From assembly GCF_020536995.1 (NCBI RefSeq), contig NC_068360.1, positions 16,864,778-16,928,777 of the forward strand: DNA of 64,000 nucleotides, written 5' to 3'. The notes under the pieces are model-generated. The model had not been told where the DNA came from and searched no databases. It saw only the letters and a program-made list of their open reading frames with translations. The stretch is from Dreissena polymorpha. Its lineage: Eukaryota; Mollusca; Bivalvia; Myida; Dreissenidae. Positions 37,136 through 50,612 of this stretch are shown here, piece after piece. Within the stretch, counting starts at the first letter, position 1, and each line of letters opens with the position of its first letter. The position numbers were made by a program, and so were the translations under genes.

Positions 37136-40100
37136 TAGTTGTTCTTGAATACTCTGAGCTTTTATGAGTTCATACGTACAGCTCAGAGACTCGGAGGGTC
37201 AGTAGCTGGGAGTTGGATTATTGAAACTTTTGTAGCTATAGATCTAATTCAAAATTCGCTCCAACTTACGTGAGTCAAATAATCTAATTAGGTAGGAGTG
37301 CTGGGACACACTCCGGCTCCACACATAATGACGCTCCTGGCTCGAAAAGGGCCTCATACATTTCGAAATATACACCATCGTACAGTATAGATAAAGGGAT
37401 CCCAAGAACATAACAGACATTTGTCGCTCCTTCCATAAGATTACTAACATCCAGACCTGCGTTATCAGTACGTGTACGTTTGGTTCACAAACTAGGCGTG
37501 AGTATCGACAATTTAAGTTGTAGTTTTTTATGTTAATTGCTGTTTATGATAAATTGGGTTTTAAATGTGTAATTAATGTTAAGTTTAAATTGTTTAGTTA
37601 GATCGTAATTTTTATGCGTATACAATTTAAATTGGCAATTATCACATATTTTCGCGATTGTAAATAAACACAATGTGTATCGGAGTTTACATTAACATGT
37701 TCGTAAGAAGATTTATCTACAAGTTTGACAGAGTTTATTGAAGTAAACATGATTATTGCGGATGTCGTGGCTGCTTGTCATATACATTCTACGAGAACAG
37801 CAATAAGGCAACTTTACGCGTCAAGCTAAACCTACAGCTGGCGATTTAATAATCGAAGTTCTGAATGCACTTCAAACAGTTATCGTGGTTGCTATTTCCT
37901 CTTTCCTCTTCTGTTTTATTCTTATGTATCACCATAAATTTCTTCTTGCAATGTCAATAAGTAATAAAGGTCTCTGTACGATTTACAAGTAATAAAATAT
38001 CGTGCGTTTTACTTAGTTGTTGCTTTTCAGTGTTATGTTTGACCCGCATTTTGAGCTTTAGTACGGATTATACTGGTAACGCGAAAAGTATTGAATAGAT
38101 TCAAATTATTGTTCATAATTGATTGATGCGCATCCTGCATATTGAGGGAGATTCAACATGTGACATGTAACGATAATAATTCCGTGAGAACTTGACAGGG
38201 CCCTTTTAGTTGCACTCTGTACTTTGTTTTAATCTCCTTCAATATGCAGCTTTGGCATCAATCAATTATGAACAAAAGAACAGTACAATTGCTATACTGC
38301 GATTTTTAGTTATCACGGGATTATTATCGTTACTTGGTAACTGTTTTATGACCCACCAGTTTCAGTGACCTTTTCAATGTTTATGCTTACTCGTGTTTGT
38401 ATCTTTTTTAATACTTTTACTACAAATATTTAAGAATATCATTAACGTACATAATTTAATATCGTGAACATTACATCAAAGAGCAGCATAATTGTATTTG
38501 CATAATATGTGAATACTCTTATCCATGGATTTAAAATAGTACTTAATTTCTCGTGAAACTTTAAGCCTGAAATCAGTGTTTTTTTTATATAAAGATATTG
38601 ATACTTTTAACATATTTTGAACCAGATTAACACTGTGTATTCCACATGCATCATTTAAACTGGTTCCGTTTACGACTCATCACCAAAAGACGGGTATATC
38701 AAATATGATTTGCAGTCACGACATTTATCAACGTTATTATTCTATTAGTAATATTCTAAAAATGGAAAAACCAATATATAAAGTCTGATACTATTCCAAT
38801 TATCTTGCATTCACTTCACCTAATGATATGCGTTATCTCATGTCCTTAACTCACCTGACATGAATACATGTAGACAAGTAAAATGTTAGAACATCCATAG
38901 TGAAGTATGGGTTATCGTCCCCATTTATCTTGAAAATATATTTTGTCAGATTGTTGACTTAACATAATTGTCTAAAACTAAGATAACTAAAATATAGGAT
39001 TGAATATATCAGCCAAGTTACATACAAAGTATTGAACAGCCTTTGTACTGTGATTTTTGCATTCTCTGATTTAAATGTGGTGGGTATGTCACGAGTACTA
39101 TTGCATGGACAATAAAGGGCCAGTTCATGTTTTGATAAGATGATTCAGATTATATTTTAACCCTACTAATTAACGATTTTCAGCTCTATTAGAGCACGTG
39201 ATAACCTTTCTAGAAAATATTTATAAAAAAAAACAGTTTGATAACACTTCCAGTGACCTACAAGTGATTTAAGATGTGAACCGAAAAACTTAAATTGTTC
39301 ACAGATCACAAGCAAGAGAGTATATAATGCAGACTGATGCTTGCTGACACAGAGTTCACAGAGTGCACCGACAGGCTCACATGTGCCCAAAGACTGAGAA
39401 TTATCCGACATAGACATTTCAGGGGTCAAGCAATTTCCATGCACATGTATAAACAAGCCATTTTCTGGGGTCTAATGACCTCTGAAATGCTACTTTTATG
39501 CTTAGTTTACCCCATACAAGGCACATTATGACGAATAGAACTTCTTCCGGAATTCTAAACTCCCAGTTTAAAGATACATGAGAACAGTTTTCTCTTCTGG
39601 TATTATGTTTTGCAAATGCTTGCCTTTTGAAAGGAAAAATCTCTTCTAAAATCTGATTACTTGAGTTGTTAAATAGGTACCTTAGAACATATTGTGGGCT
39701 TAATGTTTGTACCAAAACGCAATCTTATATGGTGTTTTTAATCTTATTTTTCCCCCCATAAATCTGTGTACTAGGGTCATAGTACTTAATGTTCTTTCTT
39801 GAAACAGATTATTTGTATAGGAATAAATTGTTATTATTCAGATTCAAAAGGTTAGTGTTCTCTTAAGGATTAAGATTCGCAAACAAGAAGTCCTGACACA
39901 AAGGTGACATGCTGTAAGTTTGATAATAAACACCCATGGCATTTTTTAACTGCAGTTTAAATAATGTGCTTTGGTATACCATTTACTAATGTATATATGT
40001 AAGTAATAAGGTTATAACTACTTTCTTTGCACTTCATTTTTATACTTGTTTCTAGCCTAACATCTGTTGGGTTGATATTTCTTCTTAAAATGGCACCGTT

Positions 40101-40159
40101 GATGCCACTGAATACCAGTGTGTAATTTTTAAGATAAATATTTTGAGTTATTGTACATA

Positions 40160-41760
40160 ATATACACGTTAAAGTCACCTGAGCATAACAAAGCTCATGG
40201 TGAGTTTTATGATCCCCTTTTGTCCGTTGTCGTTGTTTGTCTACAATTTGCCATTTTAACACAGTAAAGGCACATGTATTCATAATCTTCATGAAACTTG
40301 GTAAGAAAAGGTTTCCCAATGAAATTTCGGCAGAGTCGGAAAGCGGTAACGGGCTGTTGAAAAACATGGCCCCAAGGGAGCTGAGCAGTTTCTCTTATAT
40401 GGTTATATTGAAACATTAATATGTTACATATAATTCCCAATCTTCATGAAACTTTTTTCTAACTGTTTGTCTAAAGGTTTTCTTTGCCCATGTTTGAGTA
40501 TGGTTCCAGTCCATTGCAATACGTGGCCGCCATGGGGCGTGTCAGTTTTCTTAGTATGCCTATAGTGAAAACTTGTGAACGTTCAATACATTTTTTGTCA
40601 TCATTATGAAACTTGATTACATCTTTTGTTCTTATGATATCTCAACTGTGTACAAATGTGTATTGTCCATTGAAAATTCTTATAAAACATTTTAGTAAAA
40701 CTCGTGAAAACTCTGAAGGTCATTTGCTGAGACTATCGCATGAGATTAAAATGTAGTTCACAATGTGGAATTAAAGGGAGAGCTTATGGAAACTCTAGAC
40801 GTCGGATGTTTTCCCTATAAGTAGCATTGTGATATATTGCTTGAGTGTTAAACTGGGTAACAAAGGCACAGCAACTAGGTAAATATGTACTGTAAGTAAA
40901 ATTTAAATACAGTATAGTTGCCTCATTTATTTCCAACCTTCATTAAACTTGGCAGCGTTTTTTTTCATTCGGTATAAAGTTCCGGGAAACGGCCATTTCC
41001 TAATTGTGAACAAAAATATGGAAATTTTCAAACTGCCAAACAATTCCCAATTGAAGGTTTAAAACAATAACATTTTTGTTTAATAAATTGCAACCTTCAG
41101 TTACTTTCCCTTTGCAGCTCTATGGCTTGAACATAAGTAAATATAATATTGGCGACTTGACAACACTTAGTTATCAATTAAAAAGTATTTGTGAGAAAAA
41201 AATCAAATTCACCAATTTCCCAATCTGAAGACTTCACGATGTGAAATTGTAGGAGTTTCCGTACACATTTTACCCAATTGGGCTGGTACTGGAACTTTTC
41301 CCAATGGGGCAAAAAATCGCTGCTTGGTGACAACATTAGTCCTAGTACTATAACGGCTGAGTTCGAAACTGAATTTTGTGATTACCCTAGAGGGTACATT
41401 TATTGCCCGTTCATCATACAACGTGTTCAGATTATGCTTCCCATTGATATCTCATGCGAGTTTTAAACAGGGTCACATTGGGTTAGAAACTTAGTCACTA
41501 TAGGTAGAATTATAAAAACAAGCTTGTGAACTTTCTTGACGCCACATATATCTTCATAAAATTTGGTTCAAACCTTTTTTCTAATTTTGTCTCTGCATTG
41601 CCGAGATATAACTCCTGTCCATTGAAAACAATGAGTACCATGAGGCCGCCAGGGGGCAGGCAGTTTTACTTAAGGCTACAGAGCAAGTTTACTCCAGAAG
41701 TCATTTTGTGTATTCAATCTTCATGAACCTCGGTCAGAACATTTGTTTTAACAATATCAT
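40160..41760 (+). repeat. Degenerate tandem-repeat element
   Basis: Starts CACCTGAGCATAACAAAGCTCATGG-type sequence and has several diverged units with TTCATGAAACTTGGT-like cores (about 40285, 40440, 40605, 40930, 41720). It belongs to the 4.3-kb block found only in unit 2. Confidence 0.6.
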
Positions 41761-42452
41761 ATGAGATATCAACAATAAATACGTGTCTAGAAATTAAATA
41801 TTGATGTGCCTAGAAATTAAATATTTATGTTTCATAAAGTACTTTCATTAGTTTGAACTGCACCATCAACAAAAGTTAGTTCCTTTGGGTCTCAGGTAAG
41901 CGCATTAGACTTTTGCGTAAGCATGTTAACATCTAACTGTGTTTGGTCCAAACATTAAACTAAAGGAATTCAAATTTGCTTCATGATGTATCAAACATTA
42001 TTGTGAAAAAGCTGTCCTGTGGGTGCAAGGATAGGCAGGTTTTGTTTCATGTGGTATGCCCGTTCAATTTGAATTATTCAGACCCCGCGACTATATCTGT
42101 GTCATTAGAAGTGTTGCAATAGTCCCATCAAAAGCTTTTTATTTTTTGGTGATTGTTAAATCATGATAATAATACATAACTTCCCAGTGTATTTTTATTT
42201 GTTTATTAAGAAAAAAAATTAAATTTTCTGAATGGCTGTTACTAGATAGCTATCTGAGTACCACATCATATTAATGTTTTCCCCAGGAGGGAAAAGGGGC
42301 ATGGCGCATTACTTTCAAAAACGGCATTTTAACGCGCATTTTAGGCAAAAAATGACAAAAACGTAATGCAATGTTCATTTTAGTTCCATGCTGTTTCAGT
42401 AAACTATATTATGTATTATTTCATATTCATTCTTTATATAAATTATTTGTTT

Positions 42453-42693
42453 TTACCCTTTACCACTTAGATACCTATTTTTACGCATGTGAAGTCCCTT
42501 AGAAAGTTAAATTTTATACAAGATCTTTCTAACTAGATTCATGTTTTAAAGGCTTCGTTTCCAACCCTTAGATACTGATGAACAGCAAACAGCATAAAAA
42601 CTGAACAAACTGTGAGTTACTCGCAGGCTGTTCTGGTTTAATGCTGTTTGATCATAACCATTGTTACTTTGCTTGCGAGTGGGAAAGGATTAA
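42453..42693 (+). mobile_element. Small dispersed element, family E, copy 2
   Basis: Starts TTACCCTTTACCACTTAG and ends GGGAAAGGATTAA; the same inner inverted pair as copy 1 (AACAGCATAAAAACTGAAC). Confidence 0.85.
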
Positions 42694-42776
42694 ATGAAGT
42701 TTTTTTTAATGAAAATGTGAAGATGTGTGCAATATTCATTGAGACTCCCATTTGTTCCTTTTGGACTTTTTCTCAG

Positions 42777-42987
42777 TTGACCCTTTCAGTGCGGGAACCG
42801 AATTTTGAAGGTCTTTGCAAACAGTTTGGATCCAGATGAGACGCCACAGAACGTGGCGTCTCATCAGGATCCAAACTGTTTGCTATTCTGATAGTATTCT
42901 TTAAAAAATCGAAGAAAATGCTAATTTTAGAAATTCAGCAGACGACATTTTAGCAGAAGACAAATTTCCCAGCATGCAAATGGTTAA
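42777..42987 (+). mobile_element. Small TIR element, family B, copy 2
   Basis: Same layout as 23418-23630, with the full GGATCCAGATGAGACGCC stem on both sides. It lies inside the 4.3-kb block specific to unit 2. Confidence 0.85.
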
Positions 42988-44230
42988 AATCCTAGTGAGA
43001 CCCCTGATATGTGGTGCTAAATAAACTGTATATTTGTACCAATAAGTTTACATTCCTTTTTGTAACTGAAAAAGCTTGCAATTGTAATGAAGTGTTTTAT
43101 TATAAATAAATAGTATTGGCTAAGTGTAGGTCATTACGGTGATAATCAACATAGTAGAGTTTCGATGCGTAGGAATTAAACCACTAGGGTTAGAATCTGA
43201 GTGGTTTGATAACAAGCACAACGGTTGGATATTACACCAATAACCAAGACTTAGGAAAAATATTACTTCGATTTTACTTCGAATTTATAATACTTCATCT
43301 GTAAAATATTATAATCATTTAAATCCTGAATCCGTCATTTTTCTGAATAAAAAAAACATTCACGCGTGCGTTTCTGTTATGTCAACACATATAAATAATT
43401 TAAAATCACGTCGGTATGATTGGTACACACTAATTGGATAAAAAAGTGGGACGCCATAAGTATGGTTTAATGCGGTGAAAACATTATGCTTATGAATGCA
43501 AACTTAATGCCAAATTGACCAATCTAAAACATAAAACGTGTAAAACTAGTGTGCTGTAAAAACTCATCATAATGAAGAAATATAGAATACAACGATATCT
43601 ATTAGTTCATACCATATTTTATTAAATGAGATCAGGATTTTTTTCAGTAATCGAACCTTTGGTTAGCTTACTATTGAATTTAAAAGGAGTTCAAAGAATC
43701 GTGGTATGAAATTAAAACTAGCGTCCGATATCTTTATCACATGCTGTTAAATTAGGAAAGTAAATAATTATGTACATAAACGGCATGATAAATAAAGACA
43801 GTTGATTAAATTGCGTGAAGTCTATATCGTTATAACTAGCCAATGAACATGCTCAAACAACTATATAAAACATGTTGAAGGTAAAAGAAAATCGTGAGTG
43901 ATGGTTATGCTACATGGAACGCAATGTATATCATGTGATACCCTATGTGTTTGTTAAAAGTTTGCTAAATAACGCCCTTAAGCACGTGCCTTTCACCAAA
44001 TATTTAGTTGAAATTTTCGGAACTTAATTCAAAAGATTAGACCCCGCCGATTGTTTGTTGCAGAATAACCCACATGTATTTGCATTCCTTTTCTATTAAA
44101 TACAAATCGCTGGTAGAATGTGCGGTAAGTTTATTAACATGTTGGGTATTTCTAGAAACACAATGATTACCGGTAACTTTAATTATGTTTCTAAGTAAGG
44201 GTATATGTTCTTAAGATTTCAGTGAAAACA

Positions 44231-47200
44231 ATGAAGATATTTTTTGGCGGCAGCATGAGAGGAGGCCGACAGGATGCTGAAATATACGAACGACTAATTG
44301 AGAAGCTTCAAACTTACGGAGAAGTCCTTACAGATCACGTTGGCTCGAAAGATGTTGAAAAAAGTAAAATACTACAAACATCATTTGTGTCACGTTTAAT
44401 AGTGAAAGCAAAGAAATCATACCTGTATATTTTTACGTTGAGATATCTTCTTCAAGTACGGTATATCACGTGTGTCACTATATAATTAGTAGGATAAGTT
44501 ATGTAACGGTAATAATTATAATGAAGACGTTCGGTTGTATAAAATGGTTTATTAGGGTAGCTATACTGACTAGTCTTAAGAAGGCACATTGTATTTTGAC
44601 ATTCTTGGAGGCATAATACAGGCACAGGTATAAACATTCTAAAAGTTTAACTACTTCTTCACTGTCTCACGGGTTACGAATGTGAATGATTGTTTTCACT
44701 GCTTCACGGGTTACGAATGTGAATAATGTAATGAGCTCGAAAATATTATTTAGATTATATAAGAATTGGTGATTTCAGTTACATGTATCATATTTATTTG
44801 ATTTTAGATGAGACAGATGCGACTGACAAGTGCATATACGACCGAGTTGTTCGGTGGCTGGAAGAGAGTGATGGTAAGCGCTCACATGTTGCTCATCATT
44901 TCAAATTAACGTGCTGAATGTGCGTCATATAAGTTTACATTACACATGACGATTACACAAGGCATGTTTCAATAACCCATTCGTTGACTGAAACTAATAA
45001 TCAAATATTATTAATAATTTAGGCTGTGCCTTAATGCTCTTTTTTTCAAAGAATGCATGTACTTTGCACTTCATGCACATTTAAGAGGACCGACTTACTC
45101 AGACAAAACTTGACTGGACTGACGAAAAATCTGATGAACTGGACTGACGAAAAATCTGATGATATCGCGTTCGATTTGTAGTATGGCCTCATAGTTTGAA
45201 TGCGGATTCGTAATAAAATGATTTCTATGACCGACCGACTCCCCCTTCCTCTGATTAAAATAATTCAGTTTTCAGCTACTGGCATGTACACATATGCACA
45301 GGTAACCAGCTGACCAGTTTATCTTACCTCTGTTGTATGACTCAAATATTGTTAAAAAATACTATTTAAAAGGGCGAAACATTCAAAGTAACAACCTGCC
45401 TTTTTTTAATTTAGTGATAGTTGTTGATGAATAAATAACAAATACTTACTTCTTAATTGCGAACCCACAAATTATTATTTAGTATTCTCTATTCTTAGGT
45501 CTTTCAATTCGTTGTTAAACACAGACCAAACGTTAAGTGCATGACATCAAATGTGCGAGTTTGATAGGAATACCGGAAATGGATCCTAACTTGTTGGAGT
45601 AATACTAGAACCTCGACATATATCATGTTGGAGTCATGGTAGTACATCGACCTTTATCATGTTGGAGTCATGGCAGTACCTCGACCTTTATCATGTTGGA
45701 GTCATGGTAGTACCTCGACCGTTATCATGTTGGAGTCAGTGTAGTACCTCGACCTATATCATGTTGGAGTCATGGTAGTACCTCGACCTTTATTATCTTG
45801 TACTCATGGTAGTATCTCGACCTTTATCATGTTGGAGTCATGGTAGTACCTCGACCTATATCATGTTGGAGTCATGGTAGTACCTCGACCTATATCATGT
45901 TAGAGACATGGTAGTACCTCGACCTCTATCATGTTGGAGTCATGGTAGTACCTCGACCTGTATCATGTTGGAGTCATGATAGTACCTCGACCTTTATCAT
46001 GTTGGAGTCAGTGTGGTATCTCGACCTTTATCAAAGCGCATTTAACTAGCAAATTAGTTAAGTACCGGTATGTTCAGTACAATATATGTTTATAATATAT
46101 TCTTTACTAGCATCCTAATTGAACAGTTGGGGATGGTGATTTACATTATAGGTCCTTACCTCATAGCCATTGAACTTCGGTCGCGAAAATCATAGGAAAA
46201 TACAGTTTAAAACAAAGATAGGCTTAGCAAGAGAATACAAGGTAAATAACAAAATTATGTTCAGCGGGAGAATAAAGGTTGCTGTTCAACAAAAGATTGA
46301 CGGCTCATGGTATTCTTATTCAGGTTCCAACATTTTGTCTTGCTTTATTTTAAATGCAGCAAATTAAAATATCTGAAAACACGATAAACATCAAATGATG
46401 TCTAAACCTAATCCAATGATGCAAGTATATGGCGCGTGTTTGAACTTTGACCTATTGAACAAGGTGGACACACCGTTTAGTGTATACATCTGGCGTTACC
46501 AGGATGCAAAATCAACGGGGTTTTCATGGGTTTACACACGGGCTGGACAGAATATAAACACACCGTTAAGAACTTATTTTTTGCAAATATCTCAAGTTAT
46601 TGAAATTCATTTGCAAAAATCCTTAGTGCATAAAAGTCAGTTTTTCTTGCAGTTTGTGCCGATATCTTAAGTTATAAGAATCAATCCTTGAATACGTCTG
46701 AAATCGGTGACAAAATTTTGCGTTGCGTGTAGCATAACCGTATCAACATAGAAATTTTTAACAAGAACACATTCATATTAAATAAAATAATTCTAATGTA
46801 TTTCACACTGCCATAAGCAGCATAAAATCTATATTGAATGCACTAGTTAACATTTTTAAGAAAAAACATGTTTTAAAAAGTTATTCGAAAAAAAAACACA
46901 ACCTCTTACCGGTTCCCACAAAGTCACGTGATCCTGCACACTGGTTACTATGATCTGCAAAGAAGTCGTCAAAATGGGTTATAAGCCAATTGTGTTTAAT
47001 TTCAGTTGTGGTAGCCGAGGTAACCCAGACCTCTATTGGAGTGGGGTACGAGATCGGACGAGCCGTGGCCATGGGCAAGAAGATACTGTGTCTCTGCAGA
47101 CCTTCGCCTGATAAACGTGAGTGTATTGATATAAAAAAATGTTCGAGTTGTTAATTAAATTACTTCATGTATTATATCTTTATAAAACATGAAGTATCAT

Positions 47201-47711
47201 GTTTTGCTTTAACAGACAGTGGTTTATCAGCCAGGTATCAGCTGTAAATATTTAGTATTTTATTTACATATTAAACTGATTTATATCCTGACCGATTGAA
47301 CAGTATTATTACTATTGTTTTGGGCAATTTTTAGCAACTTGTATTTTACCATGGACGTAATACTTTAGTATACGTGTCCGTAATAAAACAATAACAATTT
47401 AAAAAGAAACATGAAGTAATCTTAAAGTTTGTTATTACTTGTTTTTAATTACTTGCAATAATAAGGCACGCACTTGTGCATTTTTTCTCAGAAGACAAAA
47501 TAAACAGACAAACATCCCAGTATCCAAGTAGTGACGTCAATACAGCAGCAACAGGCTTAAATATCATCGTTGTAAAACAAATTGCAAATTGTTTTTATGG
47601 CTTGCAGGTCTGTCTGCCATGATAGCTGGGGCTCACAATGGCACCACATTTGTCGTAAAAAATTACACCGAAGAAGAGGCAGAGCAAATATTTAAAGACT
47701 TTCTTACATAA
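44231..47711 (+). CDS. DNPH1: DNPH1-like protein, copy 2, with altered active site (four exons)
   Basis: Exons at 44231-44363, 44808-44873, 47006-47116 and 47608-47711 have exactly the same lengths and phases as copy 1 and give 137 residues with no internal stop. It keeps GSMRGGRQD, including the Arg that copy 1 has lost, Ser76 and Glu82 in the GVGYE block, and the C-terminal EEEAEQIFKDFL. Two positions matching known active-site residues differ: Tyr4 is Phe (KIFFGGS) and Asp58 is Val (DRVVRWL). In rat Rcl the equivalent Tyr13 and Asp69 are needed for full activity (recalled knowledge), so this copy is probably weak or inactive as a hydrolase, or works as a dimer partner or binding protein. 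The exon 1 donor is AAA|GTAAAA, weaker than in copy 1. Intron 2 holds a 34-bp minisatellite and an extra insertion near 46.5-46.95 kb. AATAAA is at 47817. The intact frame argues against a simple pseudogene. Confidence 0.88.
45590..46035 (+). repeat. 34-bp minisatellite in intron 2 of DNPH1 copy 2
   Basis: About 13 units of CATGTTGGAGTCATGGTAGT plus ACCTCGACCTTTAT. At the matching place copy 1 (about 30120-30160) has only one unit-like remnant (CCCCGGCCTTTATCAAAGCG), so the array grew after duplication. Confidence 0.92.
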
Positions 47712-47829
47712 ACGTTCGGCATTCAAATAGTGTGAACGGTCCCGAGTTTCGTCGGTTGACGTCATCAGATTTTTGTCTCACGACACAGCTGCGTTTACAC
47801 GGGAGTAATATTTTCTAATAAATTATATT

Positions 47830-49455
47830 GGCTATGTATAACTATGCATTAATATAACCAGGTATGTTTATGTTAATGAGAGTCGGACACAATTTGTATT
47901 ACACAAGTTTTAAACTTATAATAACTGTTAGTCTGTCAACAGCTTTTATCCCTCATTAAACGCCATCGACAACTGAGAACAGGCGTTGCATATTTTTCCG
48001 AAAAAGTACTGAAATTAAAATGGCGTACATTTCACGAATTTGTGATTGAGACATAAGATACGAAACAAACTATCGATATTTAATAGTAAACAGTAAACGT
48101 ACTTATGCGTAAATATTTCGCCTTTAACGCGCTGCTTCGATCCAAATAGCCAGCCTTTCTATAAAAATAAAAAAATCGTCATTTAAATCCGACTTCATGC
48201 ATTAAAATAATTACTCGCTGTGCTTTGGTACTTAATAACTTTAGATTTCCCCTAATTTGTCTTTTTTAGAAGCAGATAGTTTAAGGACGGGTACCTCTAC
48301 ACCTGTGTCATATTGCAAATTGTCACAATCATAAATGTTCCTACTTGTTTAAGGTCACTCACTTTAGGCTAGTAAATGGAAGTCATAGGGGCGTATTTCC
48401 TACTATAACATAAAATATTTGCATTTATCAAAAAAAAAACAAAGCGTACCTTAACTAACATCGGGAGAAAAATCTCTATGATCTTGTTTTAATGGCACGT
48501 TTGTTTTGTTTTTGTAGGACTTTTCCACGTTTTGAACAGTATTTCAGTCATATAACGGCGGTCATTTCAACAACCCACACTTTCCTGGGTTAGATGGGTT
48601 ACCAGTTTTAGTGTGGTAGTCCAGCGCTCTAACTGTACCATCCGGCCCGACGAAAGTGTAATATATTTAGATTATTTATTTCATCAAAGATCACAAACGC
48701 TGCAAAATTGGGAAAACATAAATCAGAGAACATAAATACTGATTACTTTACAAATACATAGGTAACAACAGTAGCTATTATCAGCAACAGTTGAAAACTT
48801 ATGGTTTATATGGAAAGGTGTATTTTGTAATCAAAACTTTTATTAATGCCAACACACTAATTCGGTTGTAAGGAATGAAAGAAAATGTATTATAATTACA
48901 TTATGTGGAAATTAATTAAAACAACAAATTCATAACACATAAAAATAACGTGTGAACATTACAGAAAATGTTTCTAAAATGTGCAAAACCATGGGTAGTA
49001 CACTGCTGTGTGTGGTGGACCAGAGATCCTATTCAATATGATTCTAACAGAACAGGTAATACAACCTACTGTATACTTAATGAACACCTTTATTATTATT
49101 GGACAACATTAAAGATACAATAAAACAAATACAACGTACACTTTTAACATCATTAACATTGCAGGAATAATGTGTTCTAGTAAAAGCACATGGTGTATCT
49201 AACATATTGGCTTTGATAAATGTTCTTATCTTTCAAGCCTATTAACACTATGTGAAGAGCTGACATGAAAACAACTCTTGGTCAATAGCTCATATACATT
49301 AGTTTTAGCTGCTTTACGTCAAACAAAATGTTACTTTCTTTTGTTTGAGGTTCAGAAAACTTAGTTAAACTTAGTTAATTAGCTTATTTCTTTAGTTTGA
49401 ACATAAATGAAAATGGCTAAAAAACAAAATACATTGCGATATGAAAATAAACAAA
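47830..49455. other. No gene seen
   Basis: AT-rich DNA right of unit 2; only the tRNA-like head at 48590-48655 is recognised. Confidence 0.5.
48590..48655 (-). mobile_element. tRNA-derived SINE-like head
   Basis: On the minus strand GGATGGTACAGTTAGAGCGC fits an A box; the B box is decayed. Confidence 0.45.
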
Positions 49456-49459
49456 ACTA

Positions 49460-50070
49460 ACTGCCTATAGCACGGTGGTTAACACGGTCGCCTCCTCTTA
49501 TTTGAGATTCATCAATTAATGACCCAATACGATGCCCGAGATGGCGCTTAGGACTGGATGGTTTGAAAATACATGAAAACTCAACAGGTTGAGAAGGTTT
49601 TGAATGATTTTTAAACATATTCAGCATTCTTATTTTTTTAATCGGGCATCGGGCAATGATGAAGTTTTAAAAATCAAATCGATTCTTGTGCATGTGTGAA
49701 GATCAACTTCCCATACAATCAAATCGCTAACGACATCAAACGATGTGAATAGCGATACGCCATTTTTCAAACTAAAGGCGAAGTAAACTTGCTACAACGG
49801 TTTAATGGATTTAAGTTACTGTTGGATATTCAAATCCATATTTTCTATAACTCGACATATTTATTATCAATTTGATTGAGCTTTCTATCTTTCCTACAAA
49901 ACATGGCAATATTTCAATGTCGTAACGAAGTGTGGAGTAAGGTTTTTCGAAGCGGTAGTGCGTACGCGACACGTTTGCCTATAACAAATATTATTGTGTG
50001 TTTTTTAAGTTTATGGTTACAATCATCAATTAAAAATGGCGCCTTTCTGATATTTTTCACATAAATAGAG
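49460..50070 (+). repeat. Dispersed repeat right of unit 2, with tRNA-like head
   Basis: Third copy of the repeat found at 19480-19740 and 31500-32160. Its start (49463-49500) contains an A-box-like stretch (TAGCACGGTGGTTAACACGG). No protein-coding content is supported. Confidence 0.5.
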
Positions 50071-50073
50071 GAT

Positions 50074-50177
50074 ATTTGTTCATGTCAGTGTAAGATCGTT
50101 TGTTATTGCACGAGTGATCATAGAAAATATTATTTTTCTACGATCACACAAACAATCTTACACTGACATGAACAAAT
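50074..50177. repeat. 104-bp hairpin repeat
   Basis: Outer arms of 30 bp (from ATTTGTTCATGTCAGTGTAA) match as reverse complements with one mismatch, and an inner GTGATC...GATCAC stem follows. It lies at the right edge of the dispersed repeat 49460-50070. Confidence 0.85.
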
Positions 50178-50612
50178 TTTCTGATTGTTTTATGCCCCTT
50201 TTTCAAGAAAATAATCAACAGCTGTTTCCCTTTCGCTGAAAAGTTACCCTTTCTCCCGTGGCGTGCCTCAATACATTTCAATACGCAAAATGACGTCATT
50301 AGTGTTTGTTATACCAGCGAAATTCTCCGATTAAACTCTTTTACAAAATAAATAAACGGTGAAGAAAGAATAAAATAAAACGAAAATTTGTTGGATTCGG
50401 CGGAATGTCGGTTTTAACAAGCACGTCCTTGTTAAATGGGTCAAACAAGAGAAGTAAATCTTGATATGATAATCTAAAAATATAAAAAGTAGTTCCGAAA
50501 ATTTGTTATTTTCACCGATGTAAAGAACAATTTGTTTATTTTCACTGCTGTTTTTTCACTGCAGAAATGTCATATTTTATCATTAGGTATAAAAGAAATG
50601 GGGAAAAATCAA

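Larger units (their letters stand above)
38740..43005. other. 4.3-kb block found only in duplication unit 2
   Basis: Unit similarity stops at about 38725 (TTTATCAACGT) and resumes near 43010 (GGTGCTAAATAAAC, matching 27605). Inside are the element at 40160-41760 and small elements at 42453 and 42777. The parts 38740-40150 and 41760-42450 are AT-rich, without recognisable genes. Confidence 0.7.
32480..47850 (+). repeat. Tandem segmental duplication, unit 2
   Basis: Second unit of the duplication. It is longer than unit 1 because it gained a repeat block at about 38.74-43.0 kb, an interval with a Crypton fragment at about 34.9-36.1 kb, a minisatellite at 45.6-46.0 kb and a small insertion at about 46.5-46.95 kb. 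The stretch 34.1-36.6 kb has no clear match in unit 1 (22.0-23.0 kb). Confidence 0.88.
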
